Of a DNA stretch of 64,000 nucleotides, positions 20,845 to 30,582 are shown piece by piece. Under the pieces are notes generated by a model. That model saw only the letters and a program-made list of their open reading frames with translations. It had not been told where the DNA came from and did not search any database. Positions within the stretch are counted from its first letter, which is position 1, and every line of letters begins with the position of its first letter. The stretch is from assembly GCA_032622095.1 (NCBI GenBank), contig CP136067.1, positions 82,174,705 through 82,238,704 of the forward strand, given 5' to 3'. Source of the DNA: Siphonodentalium dalli (lineage: Eukaryota > Mollusca > Scaphopoda > Gadilida > Siphonodentaliidae). The position numbers were made by a program, and so were the translations under genes.

Positions 20845-21254
20845 CCCTATAATATCATTGAAAAATCCATTAGATATTTTCTTATCTCTCCCTAATGAGT
20901 AATAGCTGCGTGCTTCCCGGGATACTTGGCATCGTGCCAAGTAAATTACCGTGCGGATTAATATTATTTGGAAAAGCCGCACTTGACACCAATACCAGAC
21001 ATTGCAAAATGATTGATTTGTTCATTAAAGTTCAATTATTGTCTAACTTCATTGCGCTAACGAAAATAGGCACAACAAAGAGGCAAATTGGGGGACTATA
21101 TGTTTCGTCACAAGGCAGAGCGCGCAATAATGTCGTATACCGTTCTGAAGCGTCTCAGCCAACGCCATGCATGTTTGAATTTTACATGCATTTTTCAGTT
21201 TCTTTTAATGATTCTCATTTGTTAAAAAGCATGAAGCTCTAGTTTTTTTCATGT

Positions 21255-21405
21255 AATATACAAGATCTTCAACTCGTTATGATGGGATATAAGATTTTAT
21301 AAAACTCATTTGATAAATTTGATTCACAACTCGTCTATGACTTGTTGTGAATCAAATTTATCAAACTCTTATATCCCAACATAACGAGTTGGAGATCCTA
21401 TATAT
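21255..21405. repeat. Long imperfect palindrome
   Basis: Arms such as CAACTCGTTATGATGGGATA and TTTGATAAATTTGATTCACA pair with their inverses around the centre CTCGTCTATGACTTG. An extra 13 bases lie in the left arm. No flanking duplication was recognised. Confidence 0.65.
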
Positions 21406-21406
21406 T

Positions 21407-22080
21407 TTAACCATTTCTTTACCAGGGTTCATGCTGTCGGTGGCCAAATTTCATTATTGACCAAATGCTAAATTTTGGCCAAACTGTTTCAAGCCTATAG
21501 CCAACAATCACCTCACAGATTATCACCAGATCTCCGAATCCCTTACACCAGTTATTAGTTAATCACCAGTTGATCGCTCGTGTATGTATGGTCAATTATT
21601 TATCAGGAGTCATGCTTACTTATAAAATTAAAATTGATTAGCCGCTTTCTTAATCATTTCACAATACTTTAATGCTTTGTCGTTTCGATATAATACCGCG
21701 CAAACAGTAAGCAAATCAGTAAATATTCATGTTGGTATACCATACTGGCTACACCCTATTTTGCACAAATTTTGACATGCAGTGTCAATTTTCTCATCTT
21801 GAAATTTATCAGGTATTTTCTTTTTGGACCGGTCTTGTATTCTCCTACTTTACTTTTCGTTATTTCATTATTCTGTTTTTCTTTTCTTTTTTCTGTAAAT
21901 TCAGTTTTCCAAATTATCCTATTTTCTGGGTTTTTTTTTTTTCAATTTGGCCCAATTTTCTGGAAAATAGCCAAAAAAAAATCAGAAATGGCAAAAATAT
22001 TTACCAAGATAATTTTCTGGCCAGCATGAACCCTGTTCTTTACTAAATGGAAACTTCAATTCAGCTATAAAATTATGGAT
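21407..22080 (-). mobile_element. Family B TTAA MITE fragment hosting a hAT MITE
   Basis: TTAACCATTTCTTTAC before the insert and TAAATGGAAACTTCAATTC after it join to the usual reverse-orientation start of family B, followed by CAGCTATAAAATTATGG. The rest of the family copy is lost. Confidence 0.6.
21415..22043. mobile_element. hAT MITE, 613 bp, TSD TTCTTTAC
   Basis: The 8-bp TTCTTTAC is duplicated at 21415-21422 and 22036-22043. The element 21423-22035 has ends CAGGGTTCATGCTG and CAGCATGAACCCTG. The interior contains a T-rich and then A-rich stretch giving overlapping hydrophobic ORFs (21729-22046) that are composition artefacts. It is inserted in a family B MITE. Confidence 0.88.
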
Positions 22081-22268
22081 AACTCACTTAGTTAGTTGGC
22101 CGAACTCGGAGCTACATCTTGACACAGAGGTTCAAATCGGACATGCTATAATCGATGATCGGTTCTCTGAAAATAATTCCAGGAGCAAAAGCATCTGAGA
22201 CACTTATAAAATGTACTGGGTTTAAAATGTTGTATTTCCACTCCTCTCATAGTGTCATGTCTAGGGAT

Positions 22269-22362
22269 GATAATGTGCTAAGCACACCGTGAGCTGACAC
22301 TAATGGTTGTCCTGTGATAATGTGCTAAGCACACTGTGAGCTGACACTAATGGCTGTCCTGT
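22269..22362. repeat. Tandem duplication, 47-bp unit
   Basis: Two adjacent units start GATAATGTGCTAAGCACA at 22269 and 22316 and differ at only a few bases. Each contains the palindrome TGTGCTAAGCACA. Confidence 0.85.
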
Positions 22363-22529
22363 GTATAACAATGTGTTCATGTTAAAGATCAATACTGTGG
22401 CAAAGAAGTCATAACTTCAGCAAAATTCCTTGTTAAATTTAAAAACTGGATCTGCTCAATCCCTCTCTGTATTGCTCGTAAGCCGGGCGTGTTAGAGTAA
22501 AGAGACAGAGACAGATAGAAAGAAAGGTA

Positions 22530-23142
22530 TAAATTGGAATAGTCTTATTATTCACCTAGATTCCAGAGTGATGTTTAAGAAATATAAGCAGATGACTTAA
22601 CAATTTTTATTACACGTTTGTTCCTAGAAGTTCGGTGTTATTGCCGTTCCATATTCACAAATCCGTATGCAACGTACGTTCCATACGCATCTCGTTGACG
22701 TACATGACGTTCGCCTCAACCACGAAACTGGAACTATTTAAATAAAAGAATCATCACACATGACAAACACGCCCTGTATGAGCCTAAATAAACTTTCTAA
22801 TCCTGTATTTTTAATGCACGGATTCTAGGACGCGAAGCGTGTAATAAACACAGAACGACACGATGTGTAAATGGGTTTGTCGATACGGCACTCGTGCTGT
22901 CACGGAAGGATAGAACTCGAGGCGTATCCTTACGCGACAGCACTCGTGCCGTATCGACAAACCCATTTACACATCGTGTCGTTCTGTGTATTTATGTGCT
23001 GAAGGACTCATAATATTTAGTGTTCAGATAATAAGTTCAACAAACAGCCTATTGTCGCCAATGGCCGTTGGTTGAATTTATTATCTCAACATTTCTGAAG
23101 GGAACTACATGTCAATGAATATTTGGTATAAAAAAGGGTTAA
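22530..23142 (-). mobile_element. TTAA MITE, family B, interrupted by a 0.4 kb insert
   Basis: A reverse family B segment GAAATATAAGCAGATGAC-like at 22577-22597 stops. The family resumes at about 23000 with GTGTTCAGATAATAAGTTCA and ends GGTATAAAAAAGGGTTAA at 23142. The insert 22600-23000 has TTATTACACG and CGTGTAATAA near 22610 and 22840 and carries the hairpin 22845-22995. Confidence 0.55.
22845..22995. repeat. Long perfect-arm hairpin (D family)
   Basis: TAAACACAGAACGACACGAT to GGCACTCGTGCTGTC pairs with its inverse ending TCGTTCTGTGTATTTA. The arms are about 57 bp with very few mismatches. An inner AAGGATA/TATCCTT stem surrounds GAACTCGAGGCG. Confidence 0.75.
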
Positions 23143-23416
23143 CCATTTCTTTACTAAATATTCATTTCGGATTCAACCTTTTCTTTACTAAATACTCATT
23201 GGCGAGTAGTTTCCGTAATGGGAAATGATCAGATAGTAGGCTGTTTTTGTATAGCTTATTATGTAACCATTTCCCAGTAATGAATAGGAATCCTTCTGCA
23301 CTTCTATTATTTGTCATCAGCTTATATTTCTTGAACATTCCTCAATATGAATAATAAACCATTCCATTGTATACTTGTACAACTGATGGGAGAATCCATT
23401 CAGTAAAGATTGGTTA
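23139..23416 (+). mobile_element. TTAA MITE, family B
   Basis: It shares its left TTAA with the element before it. TTAACCATTTCTTTACTAAA is followed by a partly duplicated start, then CTCATTGGCGAGTAG, AATGAATAGGAATCCTTCTG, ATGGGAGAATCCATTCAGTA and a decayed end. Confidence 0.7.
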
Positions 23417-23649
23417 TTGCTGCCAAAGTTGCAAGTCTATTATTTAACCTCCACAAATTACATTCAAATGATTGAAGGCACCTCAGTGGCCTATTAAGTG
23501 CCAAATTACGTCAGAACTATCAAAAAGCAAAACTTTCGCCAAAATATACTGTTTCACAGGCAATTTCATACAGATTTTCAGGGCAATTTTGTTCTCTTTA
23601 TATGAGTGATGAATAATTACTGTGCATTTCAGGAAAACAAACAGGTCAT

Positions 23650-23880
23650 TTATTCTTTGAAAATCAATTTCCTGTTTGTCAAGCCAAAGATTTGAAAACC
23701 ATGTGCTGCAATGATTTTATCTTTTTATTTCTGGGACACCTCTGCATTGGCTGCAGTAATGCCCTAAATAATCGACTCCTTAACCACAGCAGAATTATGG
23801 GTAACTTTTCAGTTACCCATAATTCTGCTGTGGTTAAGGAGTCGATTATTTAGGGCATTTAGCTCTGGATCTACTTTCAG
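23650..23880 (+). repeat. Diverged copy of BORA last-intron sequence, split by a hairpin
   Basis: TCAATTTCCTGTTTGTCAAG, CCAAAGATTTGAAAACCATG and TGCATTGGCT, then after the hairpin CTCTGG, follow the order of 15778-15885 (TCAATTTCCTGTTTCTCATG, TTGAAAAGCATGTG, GCATTGGCT, CTCTGGG). The foldback at 23759-23858 lies between GGCT and CTCTGG. Confidence 0.6.
23759..23858. repeat. Perfect 47-bp-arm hairpin (family C)
   Basis: ATGCCCTAAATAATCGACTC through GAATTATGGGTAAC is repeated in perfect inverse after the 6-base loop TTTTCA. The same arms bound a larger element at 29131-29336. Perfect arms suggest a recent origin or active homogenisation. Confidence 0.85.
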
Positions 23881-24648
23881 TTGCACGAGGTCAATATTTC
23901 CCAGACAGATGTCCGTAAAATGTTTGTTGATTGATTCTGTGTGATTTATTTCATCCATAATCACCCAATCACTGACATATGTTTGAGAATTTTAAGATTG
24001 CATTTGCCAATCTTCATGTTTTTAATACAATTTTGAACATAGTTACCAATTACAGTAATGAAATGGAAATCTTATTTGAGAATGGGTGTGTTCCAGCTCA
24101 TTTCTGTGCATGTTTATATAAAAACATACTGCAATTATTTTTCTGCTGATTAAAATTTTCCGAAGTTTGCATGTGTGGGGTTTTGGCTGGGACAGGGGGA
24201 CCCTCCAACTTTGGTCCAGATTTTCAAGTTGGAAATTTTATGCCCGATACAACATTATTTGAAATTTTACGCCACATATAAGTTGAATTTGTTCTCATGG
24301 TTTGATTAGTGGGGAATTTGTATTTTTTACCAAAAGTAGCTTATTTGTCTACCTTTGGTAAAATCGATTTGGTATGAAATGGGCATCAGTTTGGTCTGGT
24401 CAAGAGAGGAGGGGTGCAGTTGGAAGACACCCCTGTAATGGAGACATTCTAGGTATGTCCCTGGGTTTTATGACAATATTGCTCATTTTTACATACTGTG
24501 CCACTAACAATGACAGGTGTTCCTGGCATGATTCATTCAACAAATTGCATCGTTCATTTTGACTCATCCATATCATTGCAACTTCATTTAACCAGAAATT
24601 AGTATTTCTTCATCTGTCATTCTTTTTCTTCTTTCTCATACTCTTCTA

Positions 24649-24911
24649 TTAACCCTTTCCTGAACTTTTGCGAACACCCTGTACCAATGCATTCTCTTAT
24701 ATATGTGAGTCTCCCATATGGGGCCTCACATATATACTGTAAGAGAATACATTGGCCTAACAATATTTACCTTGAACCTTGTAATCCAGTTCTTTCTGTT
24801 ATATACATGAGTATGCGAGGCTTCCTATGGAAAACTTGCATATATAAGAGAATGCACTGCAACAGGATCTTTAATGATGCACCAGCGCAGCTCTCAGCAT
24901 GAAAGGGTTAA
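24649..24911 (+). mobile_element. TTAA MITE, family A
   Basis: TTAA on both sides, starting AACCCTTTCCTGAACTTTTG and ending CAGCATGAAAGGGTTAA. Two TTATATATG hairpins are separated by TTTACCTTGAACCTTGTAAT. Confidence 0.8.
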
Positions 24912-24954
24912 ATTGGATCATACTATGTTGACTTACTGCTATATCACTACTAAT

Positions 24955-25343
24955 TTGTTGTGATGTTGTTGGGTCCTGTTGAATTGATATGATGCTGGAG
25001 GATCAAATAATACTGTTAAGAAAAAGTGTCGTTAATAGACTCGTTATTTTTTCTATTTATGTTTTTTTTTAAATGTAATCATCGCAGTGTTTAACTGGTC
25101 CAAGCGATTTGAGAAACAGCCAGTTTCTGTATAAAACATTAAAAAACATACACATTTTAATTTTAAAATATTTTAATTAGTTGTACTGATGTTTGCAAAA
25201 TGACAAAAATTCCAATTTAACACTGCAAAAATAACATTTAAGAAAAACATTAATAGAAAAAACAAGGGTACTTTCTCTTAACAGCATAATTTTGCCCCAA
25301 CAGCATCATGGCAATTCAGCAGCACCCACCAACATCATAGCAC
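24955..25343. mobile_element. Inverted-repeat element, about 390 bp
   Basis: The left arm 24955-25073 and the inverse of 25240-25343 share TGTGATGTTGTTGGGTCCTG / TATGATGTTGGTGGGTGCTG, GAATTG, ATGATGCTG, ACTGTTAAGA and TTTTTTCTATT. They are diverged but collinear arms of over 100 bp. No target duplication was evident. Confidence 0.6.
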
Positions 25344-25802
25344 ATTAGCAGGACCACTTATATCCAGGTAGTCCAAGTTTTATTCGACTTAAAGACATAT
25401 TATGTACTTGTTAGGGTGCGTTAAACTGATAAGTTAGTATCAAGGCGCTATGCCAACTGGAGGAATGTACTATTCTACTAACATCGCCAAAAATCTGAAG
25501 CAAATCGACTGTACCACTCCATAGAAAACAATGTCTGAAAAACTACTCTCAAATGTAAATATTTACAACTCAATTCGGGACGCATCTATCAGCGATAAAC
25601 TAATGAAAACTATTTCGCCATCGAGAGTCACTGCATTGAATTAATATATAAGAATGACGGTGTGTGTTGTCAATTTGGATATAATATTTGTAAAAATTAA
25701 TACTTTGATCACCCTATGTGAGTGTTTCATATCACTTTAAACCAACTAGCAAAATACTGGTTTACTTTGAGGTATGGTTTTCTTACTCTTCTATAGCAGA
25801 CT
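25344..25802. other. Intergenic sequence, nothing recognised
   Basis: No ORF of note and no recognised repeat in this 460 bp. Confidence 0.4.
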
Positions 25803-26053
25803 TTAATTGTTACATGACTGGAGCTTCCTGTATTTTGTGAATACCCTGTGCCAATCCATTCTCTTAATATGTGAGTCAACCATAATGAGCCTAGCATATA
25901 TAAGAGAATACATTGGCCTAACAATATTTACCTTGACCTTGCAAGCCATTGCATTCTTTTATATATGCGAGGCTACCTATGGGAGACTCGCATATATATA
26001 AGATAATGCTATGGCACAGGATCTTTAATGCTGCACTGTCATGAAAGTTTTAA
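25803..26053 (+). mobile_element. TTAA MITE, family A, diverged
   Basis: TTAATTGTTACATGACTGGA at the left, two TATATATG hairpins, GGCACAGGATCTTTAATGCT and CATGAAAGTTTTAA at the right. The CCC/GGG end triplets have mutated but TTAA is kept. Confidence 0.7.
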
Positions 26054-26513
26054 GCGTAAATCACCTGTTCATCTAAAATCACCATTGACATTAATAAAAT
26101 GTCACAATTGTGAAAGTAACGTGGATAATTCCATAGAAACCATATTTCTTCTCAACTCCACAAGATTTGTCAACTAGAAGTACATGTAGTAATTTAAGGT
26201 GAAAATATATATATTTTATCACAATGGTTACATAATGTTAAAAGAATACAAAATCATTTGACCTCCCGAACTTCATAACATTTCGGGTTTTCTCCAGACG
26301 TAAACAAACAGATAAATTGTGAAGTTACTCCTAATTACATGGCATCTTCTATACATTAGATTATGATACATCATTATGACCATAATATATCACTCTTTCC
26401 ATTAAATATATAGCATTAGTATTGATTTGTATGATACAGTCAATTAAAATTGATGAAAAATCCTGCCACTGGATATGGGCATAAAGTCAGCTGTAGAAGA
26501 CAGAGGCAACCAT

Positions 26514-26571
26514 ACTTCGACTTAAACCAGTATTATCCCTACCGATTTCACTAGCTGGTTTAAGTCGAAGG
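26514..26571. repeat. Small palindrome
   Basis: CTTCGACTTAAACCAG at the left and CTGGTTTAAGTCGAAG at the right form a 16-bp perfect inverted pair around a 25-bp spacer. Confidence 0.7.
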
Positions 26572-26602
26572 CAACTTGGACATATATCCAGGGTGTATAT
26601 AG

Positions 26603-26765
26603 ACAGAACACAACGCGCATCTTAATCGAGACTCTTTTATCGAATGAGTTGCGGATGGCGCAAGGATATATTTCGCGAGAGCGTAGCTCGAGCGAAATAT
26701 ATCTTTGCGCCGTCCGCAACGAGTTCGATAAAAGATTCGAGATTATGATGCAAGTTGTGTTCTGT
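26603..26765. repeat. Long hairpin (D family)
   Basis: Arms of about 74 bp run from ACAGAACACAACGCGCATC to TATATTTCGC and their inverse, around GAGAGCGTAGCTCGA. It is followed by TCTGTATTTATTC. Short ORFs reading through the two arms are artefacts of the palindrome. Confidence 0.75.
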
Positions 26766-27081
26766 ATTTATTCTACACCGTTCAGTCAGATAAGTTCAAT
26801 CCATGAATGTCACCTGCATTGTTACTATAGCTACCTTTATTGTGATTTAAGTCTGACAAATAACCAGTAATTATGGGGGGATCACCGGAAGCGGATGATC
26901 GACGTAATGTACATCATCTTTCTTGGCGACAACGTCAACAAGAATAGTTCCGGCTTGTATTCCACTAGAGGTATACACTAATATGTATTCAATGGCTGGG
27001 ATTCCGTTGAATACATGTGTCTCACTTCAATGGGTGTGGAATAAATATCAATACAGAAGACAAATATTTTTTTCTCAACAA

Positions 27082-27462
27082 TTAATAAAGATACATAATC
27101 CAAATTAACACTCCTAAATTACTATTTCTTTGCGGGTAAAAAATACTTGATTCCAGTCACGGAACCCATCCATCAAAGCTCAGTTATCAGATATCTATTT
27201 TTTTAATCTTGTCTTTCCACCACCTGGAATATATGGCGGCCTTGCAAATATTTTACGAACCGACTGACATACTCTTGATACCAAATTGCATTGAACAAAA
27301 TGTTGATATATAACATGTTCTGGAAAATTTTATACTAGAGTTGACAGTTGATAATATTATTTTCTGGTAATTAATCGATTCTGATAACTAGAGCGTCTTT
27401 TGAATAAATGTTGTTGGAAACTGATGATACAGGGACCATCAAATCAGATTGTGTACCTTTAA
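27082..27462 (+). mobile_element. Diverged copy of family H TTAA element
   Basis: TTAATAAAGATACATAATCC, then AATTACTATTTCTTTGCGGG, AAATACTTGATTCCAGTCAC, CCATCAAAGCTCAG and GATATC follow the element at 42224-42711. The right end GGGACC...TGTACCTTTAA matches its GGGACC...GAGTACCTTTAA end. Confidence 0.55.
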
Positions 27463-27506
27463 ATTTTAACTTATAGACTGAGGTTTTATTTCTCTCTTCT
27501 ATTAAC

Positions 27507-27763
27507 CTTGCTTTACTAAATGGATTATCCCTTTCTGTTATTAAAGTATATAGTGGAATAGTTTATTAAACATTTGGAAGGATGTTCAGGAAATATAAGC
27601 AGAAGATAGACAGGCAAAATGATAATACAAATGCAGGTGAAAATGTTCAGATAATAACAAATGGCCTATGGCGGCGAGTATGGTCATTTGTTGAACTTAC
27701 TATCTGAACAGTTCCTAAAGGGAACAACTCATCCATGAGTATTTAATATAATAAAAGGTTAAT
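27507..27763 (-). mobile_element. TTAA MITE, family B, reverse orientation
   Basis: It starts TTAACCTTGCTTTACTAAAT with GGATTATCCCTTTCTG, has the AATGTTCAGATAATAACAAA hairpin, and ends CATGAGTATTTAATATAATA plus AAAGGTTAA. Confidence 0.7.
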
Positions 27764-27792
27764 GCCGAACTGGCCATGTTCATAAGTTTCTG

Positions 27793-27900
27793 TTGATTTG
27801 GGTACCCAGGCCAGGATATCTGAAACATTGATTTGGGTACCCAAGTCAGGACCTCTGAAACATCTATTTTGTTACGGTACCCATCTCAGGATTTCTGACA
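27793..27900. repeat. Threefold tandem repeat, unit about 36-40 bp
   Basis: Units begin TTGATTTGGGTACCCAGGCC, TTGATTTGGGTACCCAAGTC and a diverged TTTTGTTACGGTACCCATC. Each ends near TCTGAAACAT. Confidence 0.75.
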
Positions 27901-27915
27901 TGCTGATTAGCGATA

Positions 27916-28110
27916 GCCCTTTCTATACTAATACTCATTGATGAGTAGTTATTATCTGAACATTTCATTCCAATAAAGAGGACTCCTTCTGCACTATTAT
28001 TATTTGTCATCTGCTTATTTTTCATGAACACTCCTCAAAATGAATAATAAACCATTCCAATATATACTTTTATAACTGAATGGGAGAATCCATTTAATAT
28101 AGAATGGGTT
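27916..28110 (+). mobile_element. TTAA MITE, family B, internally deleted
   Basis: CCCTTTCTATACTAATACTC, then TGATGAGTAGTTATTATCTG with the hairpin reduced, TCCTTCTGCACTATTATTAT, GGGAGAATCCATTTAATATA and AATGGGTTAG. The TTAA ends have decayed. Confidence 0.6.
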
Positions 28111-29095
28111 AGATTAATCATGATCTCCAAAAATCTCGCTCAATATTTAGACATGACACCATGTAGTCTTAGATTGGTATGTCATCTGCTTCAATTTGAT
28201 AACGACAAATCAATGTTTCTAACTGGTCACCATCAGTGTCCATTTTGACTAGATGTAATTAAAAAACTAAATTTTATTAAATGTTTCCATAATAACTCCA
28301 CCTGCATAATTGACAATGTTATAATCCAAAATCGCAGTAATTGACAGTTTATCTCTCTGATACAGGTAACTTGCCAATTAGGCAAAAATTGAAGATCCTG
28401 GGTACATGTACTCTAATCAACTGAGTTGACTAATTCAGTTCTATTAACTAGATCATCAAATGACTGATGATAAATTTATTGCCCCTGTTCAATACTGTTA
28501 TGGTTCCATCCAAGGCGACATCAATTTTAATGTCTGGTTTATGAACATCGCCTACAACTTTTTTCACAAAATTGCCACAAAAAAAATAAAAATTTAATAG
28601 TATGCTTAAATCTGGAAAAAAAAACTAAAACATGTAGACATTATAATTATTTATCACTAACTCATTCAATAAATGTAAAGCAGCCATTCCAACTATGGTA
28701 TTTTTATGCAAAGATATATTTATTTTTAACTTGGGGAAAAAAACTGAGGTTTTACGAAATTAACCTACAAGAAAGTGTCAGAAAACTGAAATAAGATGTA
28801 TTTCACAAATCATGTAAAATTCACACGATTTACTATTTTCTGATTACTGGTTGGTTAGAAACTTTAAAAAAAATTTATTCCCTCCTTAATCTACTTTTTT
28901 TCTGACCAGATGTTCGTAAACTAGACTTTAAAATTGGTGTTGCCTAATCACCAGTCCTTCAGGTCTGATAAACGTAGGTGCACAGAAGATTGTGCATCTG
29001 ATTTTGGACCCAGGCACACTATTTTCATTTTGTTATATATAAATGCACAAAAAGAACATTGTTTTGAGCTATTAATTCTAATAACTAGATGATCT
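28111..29095. other. Intergenic AT-rich sequence
   Basis: No supported gene, palindrome or repeat end was seen in this kilobase. Confidence 0.4.
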
Positions 29096-29123
29096 TAACC
29101 CTTTCTTTACTGAATGTACAATG

Positions 29124-29345
29124 TACAGTAATGCCCTAAATAATCGACTCCTTAACCACTGCAGAATTATGGGTAAATTTTTCAGGATTTAGTCGGAAAT
29201 ATGGCTTGCTGCCATTCATCGGAAGCTCTCACTGAGAGCTTTCCGATGAATGGCAACAAGCCATATTTCTGACTAAATCCTGAAAAAGTTACCCATAATT
29301 CTGCTGTGGTTAAGGAGTCGATTATTTAGGGAATTACTGTACATG
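29124..29345. repeat. Family C foldback with a second nested palindrome
   Basis: The outer arms TGTACAGTAATGCCCTAAAT through TTATGGGTAA match the perfect hairpin at 23759. The inner 100 bp is itself a hairpin, GGATTTAGTCGGAAATATGG through GAAGCTCTCA and inverse. It sits behind TTAACCCTTTCTTTACTGAA (29096), the start of a family B copy. Confidence 0.75.
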
Positions 29346-30084
29346 TGAATGACCCAAAGGTCTCTAAATCATTATGTATTTCTTCTATCACTTTGTTTAC
29401 ACATATGTGCCTTTTATTACAATGTAAGTGTTCATAGAGTTTATTCTTGTAAATCATATCAACTTTGTTTCTGAATTTTATATTTATATAATAAATGTTG
29501 TGCACATTTGCATGTTAATTTTGTGTTCATTATTTCAATTTCTAGTTTAAATAGAGATACACTAAACCCTAGGATACTACATATGCTACAATGCAGCTAC
29601 ATGTATATATATCTACCAAATATTTTATTAAGGACTATATTTCCTTTTAAATTGCACATACATACTCTCAGGCGCATAATGCCTAATACTAGTGTAAACA
29701 CTATTAATGTTTTTTTAAAAGAATATTTAAAACGATCACTATTAGGGAAAGAGATACATGTATAGTGAAATTGCGTCACTATTATTTATTTTAGTAAAAA
29801 ATCCCACCTATCACTATTATTAGGCCAGGATCACTATTATTATTCACCTTAGAGTTACTTAAGCTGAAATGTTCCAAATACTTAGTTGTAACTAACTTTC
29901 AAAAAAAAATTAAATTAGCAAGGAATACAAATCTGTGTGGCCAGACTTTGCAACAGAAAGGACATGGACCTTATGGTCATGAAAGGGGTAAACTTGATCC
30001 TTTTCCCAATATTAATATTATATAAATTATCGATTGAGTGGCAAATATTTCAATACCAATTTTCGAAGTAGTATGTTTGTCATA
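29346..30084. other. Intergenic AT-rich sequence
   Basis: It holds ORFs of 60-85 residues with no features, and four CACTATTATT repeats at 29776-29840. No gene is supported. Confidence 0.4.
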
Positions 30085-30470
30085 ATAAAAATATGGTTAG
30101 TTTGCAGTCACCCGACCTACACTTGAAGGCAACATGCTTCAAAAGGTACCAACCAAAATTTATATTTTGGCTCCCAAGAAAGTTCTTTTTTTCTCATCCA
30201 CAGTGTGATATAAACATGTATAGCAATGCAACAGCCTTGTGTACACATAATTGCACTAATAAATCTGGAATTTGATTTCTGCAATGACAAGGTGCCGATA
30301 TGAGCTAAAACAAAATGGCATATTACAACTAAAAAAGTTCGCTACATACACCACGATAAAAGTTCACATAAAGACTTACAACCTATAGGTTGGTCTGCAT
30401 ATACAGCCTTCAAAAAGAAAAGAATAGAATACATGTGGGTAGAGTGGCTGCAAACATCTAGTGTAATGGT
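30085..30470 (+). repeat. Second copy of BORA 3' UTR-like sequence
   Basis: Collinear, diverged match to 16240-16620, starting at AATAAAAATATGGTTAGTTT. It lies just beyond the SLC26 stop codon, in the opposite sense to that gene, so it may fall within the SLC26 3' UTR. Confidence 0.6.
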
Positions 30471-30582
30471 GGTCATATTATAAGATGCTCAATTTCACGT
30501 ATTGCATAATTGTTATATCCGGTATAAGACGAGAGACAGACAAAATGCACTGAAACATGTCATAGAAGAGAAATTTTATAGC

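Noticed and set aside
21729-22046. Overlapping Phe-rich ORFs of 85 and 105 residues that look like membrane proteins
   Set aside because: They translate a T-rich tract within a hAT MITE; no conserved features and two frames are equally open.
17113-25990. Regularly repeated TTATATATGCGAG hairpins considered as a CRISPR-like or satellite array
   Set aside because: They occur in pairs inside TTAA-bounded elements scattered over the window, not as a regular array with unique spacers.
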